Positions 1 through 11,221 are shown, counted from the stretch's first letter. The stretch: 64,000 nucleotides of DNA from Chondrilla cf. caribensis (GCA_964020155.1 OZ026547.1:5880509-5944508); one strand, 5' to 3'. Program-made: numbers and translations. Notes: a model not told the origin generated them from the sequence alone.

Positions 1-812
1 ATACAATGCTATTCGATTGGCTGGGCAATCACAGCAGAGATAGAGACTGTATGATCATTACCTATGAATGAGAGACTAGCATACATACAGGTATGATGTG
101 ACTCATGTACACACATGTACATGGGGGTGATTATTGCACACACATGTACATGGGAGATTCTCACACACATATGTACGTACATGGGTGACTCACGCACACA
201 CCTGTACATGGGGTGACTCACGCACACACATGTACATGGGATGACGCACGCACACACATGTACATGGATGATTCTCACACACATATGTACGTACATGGGT
301 GACTCACGCACACACATGTACATGGGGTGACTAGTACAATACCCATTATTATACATGTGGTATATAGTGCTTATTCTAAGCAGTTTGCCTCATATTCACC
401 TTAATATTGACCACAAGCAGTGTCTACCGCCTCCCAATCTAATACGTGTGGTGTGTAGATCAATCGTTCCCACAACTTAGAATTGATAGTTGAGTGTCAA
501 GGTAGTTCAAAGTCTGGTGTCTCTACTCACCCCGGGCGCATGCTAAACGCCCCCTTACCCCAACTGTATGAACATAGGTACTCCAACACCGTGTGGTACT
601 GAAAGCACTGGAATATGCACTTCGAAGGACACGCCAACTCACAGCAGCATGGAAGGGCGACTGGTTACGTTCTTTGCGTTCGTGACGTCTTCTAGTGTAC
701 TGAAGTCCTCAAGATGAACGGACGATGGCGCGAAACGAGGTATTCGAGCACACAAGACTTTAGCGTTGCCATATGCATTAGTAGTGCCAAGTTTCCGTTC
801 GGAAGATTCCCA
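1..812. repeat. Older duplicate of the eIF4E upstream region
   Basis: Positions 1 to about 812 align with 11259 to about 13065, the region just upstream of eIF4E. Matches include the start (atacaatg.tattcgattgg), the CA-rich minisatellite, the segment with gggcgcatgctaaacgcccc, and the promoter-proximal block after cttcgaaggacacgcc (620 on). The copy here lacks two insertions present in the 11-13 kb copy (11981-12794 and 12963-13028), so it serves as an empty-site reference. Homology stops near 812 and resumes at 2914-3040. No gene is recognised inside. Confidence 0.8.
97..335. repeat. CA-rich minisatellite (about 28-55 bp units)
   Basis: Imperfect tandem units built on tgactcacgcacacacatg followed by tacatggg, alternating with a gattctcacacacatatgta version. 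The same array recurs at 6216-6330, 10688-10805 and 11355-11690, once or twice per duplication unit. Reading frames across it encode only low-complexity Cys/His/Val strings and are not genes. Confidence 0.85.
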
Positions 813-1850
813 TTATCTGCACACGGCTGTTCAAGTACTATAGGCATACGGCAACTTAGTTGTTGTGCATAATTTACTGTAATATACGGAACATTGAATG
901 TGGCCGTTTCAACGCTTTGTCTTAATAGCTTTTACTTCTCTTGAAAGCTGCCTAACTCGCCGATTTTTGTATTTTGACGTGAACCCATGCCCCAAAGATA
1001 ATCTAGTGCAATATCTGACTTTTGCCTTCGAATAACCTTCGTGGTTGGAAATATCGAGCGATTTTGAAGGTAAACGTTTTTGCTGTTGTTTCGACTCGGC
1101 AGAGTTTTCTGACCAAAACCACTGGTGGTTGTTTGAAGTATAGATGCTTGTGATACCTCCTATGTGTTTGATTTCCCAGTGTCATTTTTTTGGTAAAATT
1201 ATAAATACGCTCCTCTTGATGTTCTTTGTATCTCCATTACTGTGCATGCCCTATGCTATAATCCACGCATGCAGTTTCGATATTGAATTTTAGTATAAAT
1301 TCATACTGAATAATACCATCACAGCCTGGTGTTCATCAAATCATGATTGTGAATAGCGTTTAGGACCTATCTGTAATTGGTGTTCTTTGAATATTAACAA
1401 GCCTTTCAAAATCATTTGCCTCACGTACTTTACTACTAATATCTTTCCTCAGTGTTGCTGTACTTGCTCTCAAGATATCAACTTCAGAGTTTGAAGTGGC
1501 TGAATCTGGTGTAGCAGCTAAATTAAAGTTTAATTCAATCATGATAATTATTCAAATTATGAATGAATAATTATGACATTAATACAGTAATAATATACTT
1601 ACATTGAGTTGCAGGTATATATACATGTGCTATAATAAGGTTAAAATTCGTTTCAGAGTCAGATCGCCTGGTGCCAATGAAAAGCCCACTAAAGGTGGCC
1701 CATATAACTGCAGTGTACTATTCCTGTGCATCCCTTAGTGACAACTTAGAAGATGTAATTACTGAGCTATGTGGACATGATTGTGTCGACAGCGAGTGTG
1801 TGCGCACTGAAAATATACGTCCTTAACCAACGCTTCTGAAATATCAGGAA
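813..1850. other. Unassigned spacer
   Basis: About 1 kb without a recognisable gene, long ORF or clear repeat structure. The small ORFs at 1003-1185 and 1360-1542 (minus) have no family likeness and no splice context that I can see. The stretch interrupts the homology between the upstream eIF4E-like fragment (ending near 812) and its continuation at 2914. Confidence 0.5.
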
Positions 1851-1852
1851 AC

Positions 1853-2690
1853 AAGTAATTCGAGTTTAAAAAACTCGTGGGGCTGCCGCCCCCCGCACTC
1901 GAATTACTTGGAGGTCTTTCTTACGTTTAGAAGAACCTTCGCTGAGGTTATTACGTTCGGCGAAGCTTCAGCGCACGAATTCTAGCCCATGCAATTTCTA
2001 ATTGTCGGCGTTCGAAATCGGCCATCTTTATTTCGCACAATATAAATTATAATATAAATTTTTTTAAATGACCTATGATATATTATATATATATAATAAA
2101 AATTGTAATGTGAATGTAATCGTACGTAAAATCAATACTGTATGCAGTGTGAGGCCATTTATGAAAAAAGTGATTATATTGTACTATTGAGATGAGCTCG
2201 TGATTGGCGTGATCAGGGGTTAGCCCTGCCCATTTGGCATTCGGCCAAGATAGCTTCAACGTGATCATGATCTTGTTGGTAGAACCACTTAGGTCGAGAT
2301 CCCCTCAGGCACATGATGGCTGCTCTGAGGAGGGCAAAGCTTAATCTGGTTCGAATCCACATCAAGGTGTGGTTGTAATCTTGTTTCCTCTTGTCAGCTA
2401 TCATTGCTGCCAGCCTTTGATACATGGTCGTGGCTGAGCATCCCATTCCACCTGTGGCCGAGAAGACAATGGGGGAGAAGGAGGCGTGCTCAATTTCTGA
2501 GATTCTTTGGCTATATGCTCTCCTCTTCTCACGCTCGTGTCTCTGGTATATATATAAATTCATTGTTGCGGTTACGCGTAGGAACATGTATTATATATGT
2601 ATATATTATATATATTATATATATCGGACGAGTGTTACATACCGGGGAAGTCGAAATGAAAACAACAGGCAGCCCCTAAAAAATGACTAT
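1853..2690. mobile_element. Composite interspersed repeat (family E1) with a retroelement tail inside
   Basis: Begins with caagtaattcgagtt...ctcgtggggctgcc and ends with ggcagcccc, so the two ends are roughly inverted. The family recurs at 20985-21215, 60298-60500 (a compact copy of about 200 bp ending ggcagccccacgaggtttt) and, inverted, at about 50765-50910. Compared with the 60 kb copy, this one carries about 500 extra bp (roughly 2060-2560) with a reverse-transcriptase-associated ORF remnant. The 6628-7276 copy lacks the first 190 bp because the tandem-duplication junction falls inside the element. Confidence 0.6.
2213..2587 (-). pseudogene. Retroelement C-terminal ORF fragment (copy 1)
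   Basis: A 124-codon open frame whose middle resembles the conserved C-terminal tail that I recall following reverse-transcriptase domains in many marine invertebrate retroelement proteins: KRRAYSQRISEIEHASFSP, then VFSATGGMG, a run ending in IADKRKQDY, then SFALLRAAIMCLRGSRPK. No RT catalytic domain (YxDD) lies upstream, because the repeat ends within about 100 bp, so this is a truncated fragment rather than a working gene. The protein is identical to the copy at 6800-7174. Family assignment is from memory of the motif order and should be treated as tentative. Confidence 0.5.
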
Positions 2691-2913
2691 GTTAAGGTAA
2701 AAGTAGGAATAGATAGTAGGCATAGTCTTCTTTCTGATAGCAACAGCGGCGACTGGTTGAAAACTCCCTGAGCTGTAGCACAGGTCATCGTGACTAACCG
2801 TACGAGTATGGAGGATGATATAAAGTTGTTCAACTAGCTAAACGCCCCTAACAGGCTCCATGGGGTGGAAAAAAACTAAGTTTCCCGAATCGAACAGCCG
2901 TGAACTGTCATCT

Positions 2914-3040
2914 TACCAATTTCAAAGAAAATGGCAGTTCAATTGGCTTGCTGCGTTAGACTATCCCACTTGCATCTACCGGTAGTACACACTGCGTACC
3001 GTAACACATACTCTTGGAAAACATGGCCGAAGTTGTAACT
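2914..3040 (+). pseudogene. Fossil eIF4E 5' end (truncated exon 1), copy 1
   Basis: Matches 13072-13182 of the real eIF4E gene: the block taccaatttc.aagaaaatgg, then cttggaaaacATGGCCGAAGTTGTAACT, i.e. codons 1-6 (MAEVVT). It then runs straight into a CA microsatellite where the real gene continues CCAGAAGATTCC. It has no downstream exons and cannot make eIF4E, but it may keep promoter activity because the upstream block is retained. Confidence 0.75.
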
Positions 3041-3059
3041 ACACACACGCACATGCAAT

Positions 3060-3060
3060 T

Positions 3061-3122
<62 letters not shown>

Positions 3123-3138
3123 CACACACACACACACA
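3060..3138. repeat. (CA)n microsatellite
   Basis: About 80 bp of nearly pure CA. It marks the point where near-identity between units 1 and 2 gives way to several percent divergence. The equivalent tract in unit 2 is 7651-7717. Confidence 0.95.
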
Positions 3139-3474
3139 AACAGTTTCAATAGTGCACACACTGCAGACATGCATTTTGTCCAGTATAATCAGCTTTTCAT
3201 TTATTATGTATTAGAACCACATGCACTGCAGGTATTGTCCAATATTCATCAAACGATTGATCTTTTATCGACTTTTAATCTTTTATGTATTAAAACCCAA
3301 TACCAAAGTGTTTGGTGTCAAATTGACGCTCACGATGTACTAGGTACAACCGTGTTGAGTATAATGGTCATTGATGGAAATCATTGATGATTCTATCATA
3401 TCCTGTGTACTATTAACTAGAGTATATGTTTCCACTATTCCAGTTCTTATCAGAGTGTGTGTTGCAGTGTCCAG

Positions 3475-3590
3475 TTGACCTGCGAGGTTCCTCACAGTGG
3501 ACACATCTCAGTGACAGAGGACACTGCTAAGGTTCATTGCAGGGTGCACGTGGTGGTCACCACTCAGGTTGACCAGCACCGTGGGGAATA
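3475..3590 (+). other. Conserved ORF remnant downstream of galectin (also 8064-8176)
   Basis: Both units keep an open frame reading LTCEVPHSGHISVTEDTAK followed by VHCRV...VVTTQVDQH and a TAA stop. The only length difference is a 6-nt, in-frame indel. It could be a terminal exon or an old exon fragment of a secreted protein; a plausible acceptor (ttattgcag) precedes copy 2, but in that frame a stop intervenes unless another acceptor is used. No family recognised and function unknown. Confidence 0.3.
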
Positions 3591-3806
3591 ATTGACTAGA
3601 GTTGAATCAAATAATGTTGATATAAACTGCTACAGATATAACAGCATAATAATGAGATTATATATGTTGAGTCCTAACCAAGTCACAATTCCTAAGGAAT
3701 TGGCTCAAAACTGAAAGTAATTTTAATCGCCTAATAAGATTATACTGAAATCCCTTTTAATCAAGTCCAAAATCCATATCCAAGTCCAAATCCAAAGTCT
3801 GACATC

Positions 3807-4307
3807 TTAGAATGTAAAGGTGAAACTCACAAGCTCTGATCCTGAGCCATCTGTTGTCGAAAACTGAATACGTTTCACGGTCTCCACTGGAAGACGGTGA
3901 TCATAGGTAGCTACCTGCAGTCCATTGGCTATAATAGCGAAATGAGCATCCTCTGCTTCAGCAGTGAGTGTCACATGAGTTCCGGGAGTGAAGTAGAAGT
4001 TGTTTACGTGCTGTTCAGGGCCCCAGCTACCACCAGCTGGCTTGGTGTTCAGGATTAAGATGTCCTCCCACGGTTCTCCAGTACTCGGATTTCCTCCCCA
4101 CTCAAAGCGATAGTCCATGTGGAGCACCACGCCACCATCAGCATCCAGCAGATCAATAGTCGTACGTCCATCACCTGGAGCAGTGTAGACAGCAGTAGCT
4201 GACTGCCCAACTCCAAAGGACTCCACTTCGGCATAGTCCCACCTTGCCTCAGAGATGTGTAGCCCAGCGAGGGCCACAACCAGGGTGGACAGGAACAGGA
4301 ATGACAT
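3807..4307 (-). CDS. Secreted galectin, copy 1
   Basis: A 166-aa single-CRD galectin, a beta-sandwich lectin binding beta-galactosides. The first 21 residues (MSFLFLSTLVVALAGLHISEA) form a signal peptide, unlike canonical vertebrate galectins, which lack one. CRD landmarks: VVLHMDYRFEW (H63, R67), N87, SWGPEQ (W95, E98), then ANGLQVATYDHRLP, the usual NG...Y.HRLP strand. The canonical HxNPR motif is changed to HxDYR, so sugar specificity may be altered. The CDS is one exon; a non-coding first exon lies upstream. Start choice: this ATG gives a clean signal peptide, and an in-frame TGA lies four codons upstream. A minus-strand ATTAAA at 3761-3756 could serve polyadenylation. The galectin fold is secure; the sponge affinity is my inference. 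Confidence 0.9.
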   Translation of the reverse strand: MSFLFLSTLVVALAGLHISEARWDYAEVESFGVGQSATAVYTAPGDGRTTIDLLDADGGVVLHMDYRFEWGGNPSTGEPWEDILILNTKPAGGSWGPEQHVNNFYFTPGTHVTLTAEAEDAHFAIIANGLQVATYDHRLPVETVKRIQFSTTDGSGSELVSFTFTF

Positions 4308-4336
4308 GTTCTCTCCTCAAATAAAACTGAGATGAA

Positions 4337-4692
4337 CTGAGAGAAGAGAGACACTAGCAATGAAGGGAGTTGTTGCTACTAAGAGTGTTGTGAGAACAGT
4401 GAACCACCCCATCACCTTGAAGGGCGAGGACTGTCAGGAATGGTGTTCACTGTAACTGTTGTGTTTGTGTGTCAGTTTGTAGTGAGTGCTGGTGAGTCAA
4501 CTGCACTTACTTTACCAGTTGTGTTGGTTTGTTCAAGAGTTGAAGTTGTCCAGTAGTCTGACAGAGGATCACACCAACACAGTCTACAGAGAGGAAGAAC
4601 CAAAGTGTACATCCCAGACCACATGACCACTATCAGAGAGTAGCTCACCTCAACAAACTGCTAGCTCCCACCAGGTGTACTGGGGTTTTATA
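4337..4692 (-). promoter_or_regulatory. TATA promoter, leader exon and 5' intron of galectin copy 1
   Basis: On the minus strand TATAAAA lies at 4692-4686. About 40 nt downstream is AGCAGTTTGTTGAG|GTGAGC, a strong donor with the exon ending at 4649. The intron then ends in a pyrimidine-rich TCTCTCTTCTCTCAG (acceptor at 4337), 30 nt before the ATG. The same arrangement is preserved in copy 2 (TATA 9278-9272, donor after 9235). The gene therefore appears to have an untranslated first exon and one coding exon. Confidence 0.6.
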
Positions 4693-5338
4693 GACCTTCA
4701 AGTTGAAGTGTTGTGATCACATCAATGGCCCATTTATATTATAATAATACATATACATATTATAGTGGTATATGTATAATTTACAGTACAATATGGTCAG
4801 TAGTACTGAATTTTTACAAGAGTTACATCATCGCACACAGTCAACTGCAATAGTGAGATTTTCCTAGTACTTGATCACTTTCTCCATGGACCGAATTACC
4901 TCAATTGTTGATAGGTGATGGTCACTGGATTCCACCCCAACCAATCTGGTACACTACTGTCAGTGTCCCAGCAGGATGGGGGACTGAAGTCCTCTTGATG
5001 TTAACACTCAGTGATCACCCATCCCTTCCAACAATGATGTGATATATAGCCACAGTTGAACAGGTTATTTCATATACGTACTTCCAGATATTATGATTAC
5101 AGTAGTTGATTAGGTGTGTTTCATCATGCATATCCACCCAAATAATCATTGAGTATAATCAGTAGCATTCCAAGATATTGTGCTATGTGCTGTATGGCTG
5201 AGTTGACTGTAAAGTGGTGAATTGTTGACATGCCTATAGTAAGATATCAGCTGGAGTCTAGCCATATTATGGGTTAACATGAGGTTGACATAAACACACA
5301 TACACGTTAACACACGAGTAAACCTCTCAATCACAAAG

Positions 5339-5340
<2 letters not shown>

Positions 5341-5397
<57 letters not shown>

Positions 5398-5432
5398 TGT
5401 AAACACACACACACACACACACAAACACATGT

Positions 5433-5473
<41 letters not shown>

Positions 5474-5795
5474 GACAAACACCATGTAGTGTAGGAACAA
5501 TGGTACACACACTGTAGTGTATATAGGTACAATGGTACACACACTTTAGTGTAGGTTCAATGGTGCACACACTGTAGTGTAGGTACAAACATACACACAC
5601 TGTAGTGTAGATTCAATGGTACACACACTTTAGTGTAGGTACAATGGTACACACACTGTAGTGTAGTTACAATGGTACACACACAGTAGTGTAGATATAG
5701 TGGTACACACACTGTAGTGTATGTACAATGGTACACACACTGTAGTGTAGATATAGTGGTACACACACTGTTGTGTACGTACAATGGTACACACA
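5341..5795. repeat. (CA)n tracts followed by a 28-bp minisatellite
   Basis: Interrupted CA tracts at 5341-5472 lead into about 11 units of a 28-bp repeat (gtacacacactgtagtgtag + gtacaatg) at 5478-5795. The equivalent in unit 2 is CA at 9868-9907 and about 13 units at 9911-10282. All frames are open because the unit has few stops; the apparent ORFs are not genes. Confidence 0.9.
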
Positions 5796-6799
5796 CCGCA
5801 GGTATTATGTTCAATATTTATCAAACAATTGATCTTTTATGAATCAAAACCGAATACCAAAGTGTTTGGTGTCAAATTGATGCTCATGATGTACTGGGTA
5901 CAGCCATGTTGAGTATAATGGGCATTGATGGAAATCATTGATGGTTCTATCATGTCCTGTGTAGTTGTGTACACACTTAATACTGTGGTTGATACGAGTG
6001 ACAAATTTGTCTTATTTGTCCACTTCAGAAATGTAGGAAGTGATTCTTTCATATATGATCATGTGTTCATAATTATAAGTAATCAGTGATCAAGTGTGAC
6101 ATTGGTGACCTTTATGATTACAGATCTCACTCAAGTATGAAACTACCAGACACTGAACATTTGATGCTTCAAGGGGGATTTCACTATCCTATAGGGTTAT
6201 ATACATAGGATCCTCAATGTACGTACACGGGTGACTCACAAACACACATGTACATACCTGATTATTGCAAACATATGTACGTAAATGGGGTGACTCACGC
6301 ACACACATGTACATGGGGTTACTCACGCACACAGGGGTATTTCATTATCCTATAGGGTTATATACATAGGGTTCTCAATGATGGCCCTTGATCAGAATCG
6401 ACGATATTGCATTTCAGCACAGCCACTTTTGAAAATTTCATAGTAATTACGATTTAACACCCACCAGTAACAACACAGCAATCATATCATATGGAATTTA
6501 AGATAGTATATGAATCTCATTAATACACTAGCAATGGTTACCATGCAGTACATTAGAAATAAATGACGTAATAATTGAGTACAGTGAATTCTTGTTAAAC
6601 CGCTTTATCTGCCAAACCTTTTAATCTTATAAATTATAATATAAATTTTTTTAAATGACCTATGATATATTATATATATATAATAAAAATTGTAATGTGA
6701 ATGTAATCGTACGTAAAATCAATACTGTATGCAGTGTGAGGCCATTTATGAAAAAAGTGATTATATTGTACTATTGAGATGAGCTCGTGATTGGCGTGA

Positions 6800-7174
6800 T
6801 CAGGGGTTAGCCCTGCCCATTTGGCATTCGGCCAAGATAGCTTCAACGTGATCATGATCTTGTTGGTAGAACCACTTAGGTCGAGATCCCCTCAGGCACA
6901 TGATGGCTGCTCTGAGGAGGGCAAAGCTTAATCTGGTTCGAATCCACATCAAGGTGTGGTTGTAATCTTGTTTCCTCTTGTCAGCTATCATTGCTGCCAG
7001 CCTTTGATACATGGTCGTGGCTGAGCATCCCATTCCACCTGTGGCCGAGAAGACAATGGGGGAGAAGGAGGCGTGCTCAATTTCTGAGATTCTTTGGCTA
7101 TATGCTCTCCTCTTCTCACGCTCGTGTCTCTGGTATATATATAAATTCATTGTTGCGGTTACGCGTAGGAACAT
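6800..7174 (-). pseudogene. Retroelement C-terminal ORF fragment (copy 2)
   Basis: Identical 124-codon frame to 2213-2587, including flanks. The identity reflects recent duplication or conversion of the segment, not selection on the protein, because the surrounding non-coding bases are equally identical. Confidence 0.5.
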
Positions 7175-7500
7175 GTATTATATATGTATATATTATATAT
7201 ATTATATATATCGGACGAGTGTTACATACCGGGGAAGTCGAAATGAAAACAACAGGCAGCCCCTAAAAAATGACTATGTTAAGGTAAAAGTAGGAATAGA
7301 TAGTAGGCATAGTCTTCTTTCTGATAGCAACAGCGGCGACTGGTTGAAAACTCCCTGAGCTGTAGCACAGGTCATCGTGACTAACCGTACGAGTATGGAG
7401 GATGATATAAAGTTGTTCAACTAGCTAAACGCCCCTAACAGGCTCCATGGGGTGGAAAAAAACTAAGTTTCCCGAATCGAACAGCCGTGAACTGTCATCT

Positions 7501-7627
7501 TACCAATTTCAAAGAAAATGGCAGTTCAATTGGCTTGCTGCGTTAGACTATCCCACTTGCATCTACCGGTAGTACACACTGCGTACCGTAACACATACTC
7601 TTGGAAAACATGGCCGGAGTTGTAACT
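7501..7627 (+). pseudogene. Fossil eIF4E 5' end (truncated exon 1), copy 2
   Basis: Second truncated copy of eIF4E exon 1: ATGGCCGGAGTTGTAACT at 7610-7627 with the same upstream block, then CA repeat. Codon 3 is changed from Glu to Gly. Carried along inside duplication unit 2. Confidence 0.75.
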
Positions 7628-7659
7628 ACACACACGCACATGCAATTAAACACACACAT

Positions 7660-7701
<42 letters not shown>

Positions 7702-8392
7702 ACACACACACACACAGTTTCAATAGTGCACACACTGCAGACATGCATTTTATCCAGTATGATCAGCTTTTCATTTTTTATGTATTAGAACCACATGCTC
7801 TGCAGGTATTATGTCCAATATTTATCAAACGATTGATCTTCCATCAACTTTAAATCTTTTATGTATTAGAACCCAATACCAAAGTGTTTGATGTCAAATT
7901 GACGCTCATGATGTACTGGGTGCAACCGTGTTGAGTATAATGGTCATTAATGGAAATCATTGATGATTCTATCATATATCCGTGTACTATTAATTATAAC
8001 TTGTCAATGAGTATAATATGTTTCCACTATTCAAGTTCTTATTGCAGTGTGTTGCATTTTGTCTGGTTGACCTGCGAGGTTCCTCACAGTGGACACATCT
8101 CAGTGACAGAGGACACTGCTAAGGTACATTGCAGGGTGGTGGTCACCACTCAGGTTGACCAGCACCATGGTGAATAATTGACTTCAGTTGAATCAAATAA
8201 TGTTGATATAAACTGCTACAAATATAACAGCATAATAATGAGATTATAAATGTTGAGTCCTAAGCAAGTCACAATTCCTAAGGAATTGGCTCAAAACTGA
8301 AGGTAATTTTAATGGCCTAATACGATTATACTGAAATCCCTTTTAATCAAGTCCAAAATCCATATCCAAGTCCAAATCCAAAGTCTGACATC

Positions 8393-8893
8393 TTAGAATG
8401 TAAAGGTGAAACTCGCAAGCTCAGATCCTGAGCCATCTGTTGTCGAAAACTGAATACGTTTCACGGAATTCACTGGAAGACGGTGATCATAGGTAGCTAC
8501 CTGCAGTCCATTGGCTATAATAGCGAAATGAGCATCCTCTGCTTCAGCAGTGAGCGTCACATGAGTTCCGGGAGTGAAGTAGAAGTTGTTTACGTGCTGT
8601 TCAGGGCCCCAGCTACCACCAGCTGGCTTGGAGTTCAGGATCAAGATGTCCTCCCACGGTTCTCCAGTACTCGGATTTCCTCCCCACTCAAAGCGATAGT
8701 CCATGTGGAGCACCACGCCACCATCAGCATCCAGCAGATTAATAGTCGTACGTCCATCACCTGGAGCAGTGTAGACAGCAGTAGCTGACTGCCCAACTCC
8801 AAAGGTCTCCACTTCGGCATAGTCCCATCTTGCCTCAGAGATGTGTATCCCAGCGAGGGCCACAACCAGGGTGGACAGGAACAGGAATGACAT
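8393..8893 (-). CDS. Secreted galectin, copy 2
   Basis: A 166-aa paralogue of the 3807-4307 galectin. It has the same signal peptide and CRD with only about seven substitutions (L16I, S30T, D52N, T88S, ET to NS near the C-terminus, and V to A in the last strand). H63, R67, N87, W95 and E98 are all kept, as is the HxDYR variant motif. An open frame extends upstream to an ATG at 9001 (MMGWFTVLTTLL...), but that stretch is the pyrimidine-rich 3' end of the leader intron and is closed by TGA in copy 1, so I start at 8893. TATA box at 9278-9272 (minus) and leader-exon donor after 9235. Both copies look intact and expressible. Confidence 0.9.
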   Translation of the reverse strand: MSFLFLSTLVVALAGIHISEARWDYAEVETFGVGQSATAVYTAPGDGRTTINLLDADGGVVLHMDYRFEWGGNPSTGEPWEDILILNSKPAGGSWGPEQHVNNFYFTPGTHVTLTAEAEDAHFAIIANGLQVATYDHRLPVNSVKRIQFSTTDGSGSELASFTFTF

Positions 8894-9867
8894 GTTCTCT
8901 TCTGAAATAAAACTGAGATGAACTGAGAGAAGAGAGACACTAGCAATGAAGGGAGTTGTTGCTAATAAGAGTGTTGTGAGAACAGTGAACCACCCCATCA
9001 CCTTGAAGGGTGAGGACTGTCAGGAATGGTGTTCATTGTGCCTGTTGTGTTTGTGTGTCAGTTTGTAGTGAGTGCTGGTGTGTCAACTGTACTTACTTTA
9101 CCAGTTGTGTTGGTTTGTTCAAGACTTGAAGTTGTCCAGTAGTCTGACAGAGGATCACACACACACAGTCTACAGAGAGGAAGAACCAAAGTGTACATCC
9201 CAGACCACATGACCACTATCATAGAGTAGCTCACCTCAACAAACTGCTAGCTCCCACCAGGTGTACTGTGGTTTTATAGACCTTCAAGTTGAAGTGTCGT
9301 GATCACATCAATGGCTCATTTATATTATAATAATACATATACATATTATAGTGGTATATGTATAATTTACAGTACAATATGGTCAATATCATTGAAATGT
9401 TACAAGAGTTACATCATCGTACACAGTCAACTGCGATAGTGAGATTTTCCTAGTACTTGATCACTTTCACCATGGACCGAATAGCCTCAATTGTTGATAA
9501 GTGATGGTCACTGGATTTCACCACAACTGATCTGGTACACTAGCATCAGTGTCTCAGCAGGATGGGGGACAGAGGTCCTCTTGATGTTAACAATGTGTGA
9601 TCACCCACCTCTTCCCACAATGATGTGATAGCCACAGAAAGACAGGTTATTTCATACACATCCAGATATTGTGTTAACAGTAGAGGATTTTGTGTTCATA
9701 CCTACCTACCCTTAATAACCATTGAGCATAATCAGTAGCATTCCAAGATATTGTGCTATGTGCTTTATGGCTGAGTTGACTGTAAAGTGGTGAATTGTTG
9801 ACATACCTATAGTAAGATATCAGCTGGAATCCAGGCATATTATGGGTTAACATGAGGTTGACATAAA

Positions 9868-9909
<42 letters not shown>

Positions 9910-11051
9910 GACCTTGTAGCGTAGGTACAATGGTACACATACTGCAGTGTAGGAACAATGGTACACACACTGTAGTGTAGGTTCAATGGTACACACACTG
10001 TAGTGTAGGTACAATGGCACACACACACTGTAATGTAGGTTCAATGGTACACACACTGTAGTGTAGGTACAATGGTACACACACTGTGGTGTAGGTACAA
10101 TGGTACACACACTGCAGTGTAGGTACAATGGTACACACACTGTAGTGTAGGTACTGTGGTACACACACTGTAGTGTAGGTACAATGGTACACACACTGTA
10201 GTGTAGGTACAGTGGTACACACACTGTAGTGCAGGTACAATGGTACACACATTGTAGTGTAGGTACAATGGTACACACACTGCAGGTATTATGTTCAATA
10301 TTTATCAAACGATTGATCTTTTATGAAATAAAACCCAATATTAAAGTGTTTGGTGTCAAATTGATGCTCATGATGTACTGGGTACAGCCATGTTGAGTAT
10401 AATGGTCATTGATGGAAATCATTGATGGTTCTATCATGTCCTGTGTAGTTGTGTACGCACTTGATACTGTGGTTGATACGGGTGACAAATTTGTCTTATT
10501 TGTACACTTCAGAAATGTAGGAAGTGATTCTTTCATATGTGATCATGTGTTCATAATTATAAGTAATCAGTGATCAAGTGTGACATTGGTGACCTTTATG
10601 ATTACAGATCTGACTCAAGTATGAAGCTACCAGACACTGAACATTTGATGCACCAAGGGGGATTTCATTATCCTATAGGATCCTCAATGTACGTACATGG
10701 GGTGGCTCACGCACACACATGTACATACGTGATTATTGCAAACATATGTACGTAAATGGGGTGACTCACGCACACACATGTACATGGGGTTACTCACGCA
10801 CACGGGGGATTTCATTATCCTATAGGGTTATATACATAGGGTTCTCAATGATGGCCCTTGATCAGAATCGACGATATTGCATTTCAGCACAGCCACTTTT
10901 GAAAATTTCGTAGTAATTATGATTTAACACCCACCAGTAACAACACAGCAACAATATCATATGGAATTTAAGGTAGTATATGAATCTCATTAATACACTA
11001 GCAATGGTTACCATACAGTACATTAGAAATAAATGACGTAATAATTGGGTA

Positions 11052-11221
11052 CAGTGAATTCTTGTTAAACCGCTTTATCTGCCAAACCTTTTAATCTGAC
11101 ACAATTTCCCAGTACCAATAATAATGTACAGGTAACAATGAATATCCAGTTAGTCCACCAAACTCGTTAACCCACCATATTCTTTGAAAATGAATTGCAG
11201 CGGATTAACGCATATTCACTG
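11052..11221. mobile_element. M3 TIR element (TA target), intact reference copy
   Basis: Starts TA|CAGTGAATTCTTGTTAA and ends TTCACTG|TA, with internal inverted copies of gttaatccgcca/tggcggattaac. Other members: 6582-6627 (truncated at the duplication junction), 18229-about 18372 with a reversed partial to 18506, 19564-19737, 21228-21688 (461-bp variant), 25756 on (truncated), about 30325-30510 (reversed), 45236-45402, 48260-48416 and 49538-49695. TA duplication and CAGT ends fit a Tc1/mariner- or pogo-type non-autonomous element. Confidence 0.75.

Larger units (their letters stand above)
2041..6627. repeat. Tandem duplication unit 1 (4587 bp, galectin copy 1)
   Basis: Unit 1 of a direct tandem duplication; base 2041 corresponds to 6628. 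It holds the E1/retroelement piece, a fossil eIF4E exon 1, a CA tract, galectin copy 1 (minus), a 28-bp minisatellite and the start of an M3 TIR element cut off at 6627. The right boundary is sharp: at 6627/6628 the M3 element jumps to sequence matching 2041, whereas the same M3 element is complete at 11052-11221. The left breakpoint lies inside E1, so both breakpoints are in repeats. Confidence 0.85.
6628..11097. repeat. Tandem duplication unit 2 (galectin copy 2)
   Basis: Unit 2 of the direct duplication, co-linear with 2041-6627. The first kilobase (6628 to about 7647) differs from unit 1 by a single base that I could find (7614, GAA to GGA in the fossil eIF4E exon). The remainder, including galectin and flanks, differs by several percent and by indels. 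Unit 2 continues through the complete M3 element at 11052-11221 into the eIF4E upstream region, showing which side is ancestral. Confidence 0.85.

Noticed and set aside
5146..5824. Possible CRISPR-like array in the 28-bp repeats
   Set aside because: Repeats are directly adjacent with no unique spacers, in a clearly eukaryotic context; it is a minisatellite.
8894..9001. N-terminal extension of galectin copy 2 (MMGWFTVLTT...)
   Set aside because: The stretch is pyrimidine-rich with consecutive CAG acceptors and is closed by TGA in copy 1; it fits the 3' end of a leader intron better than coding sequence.
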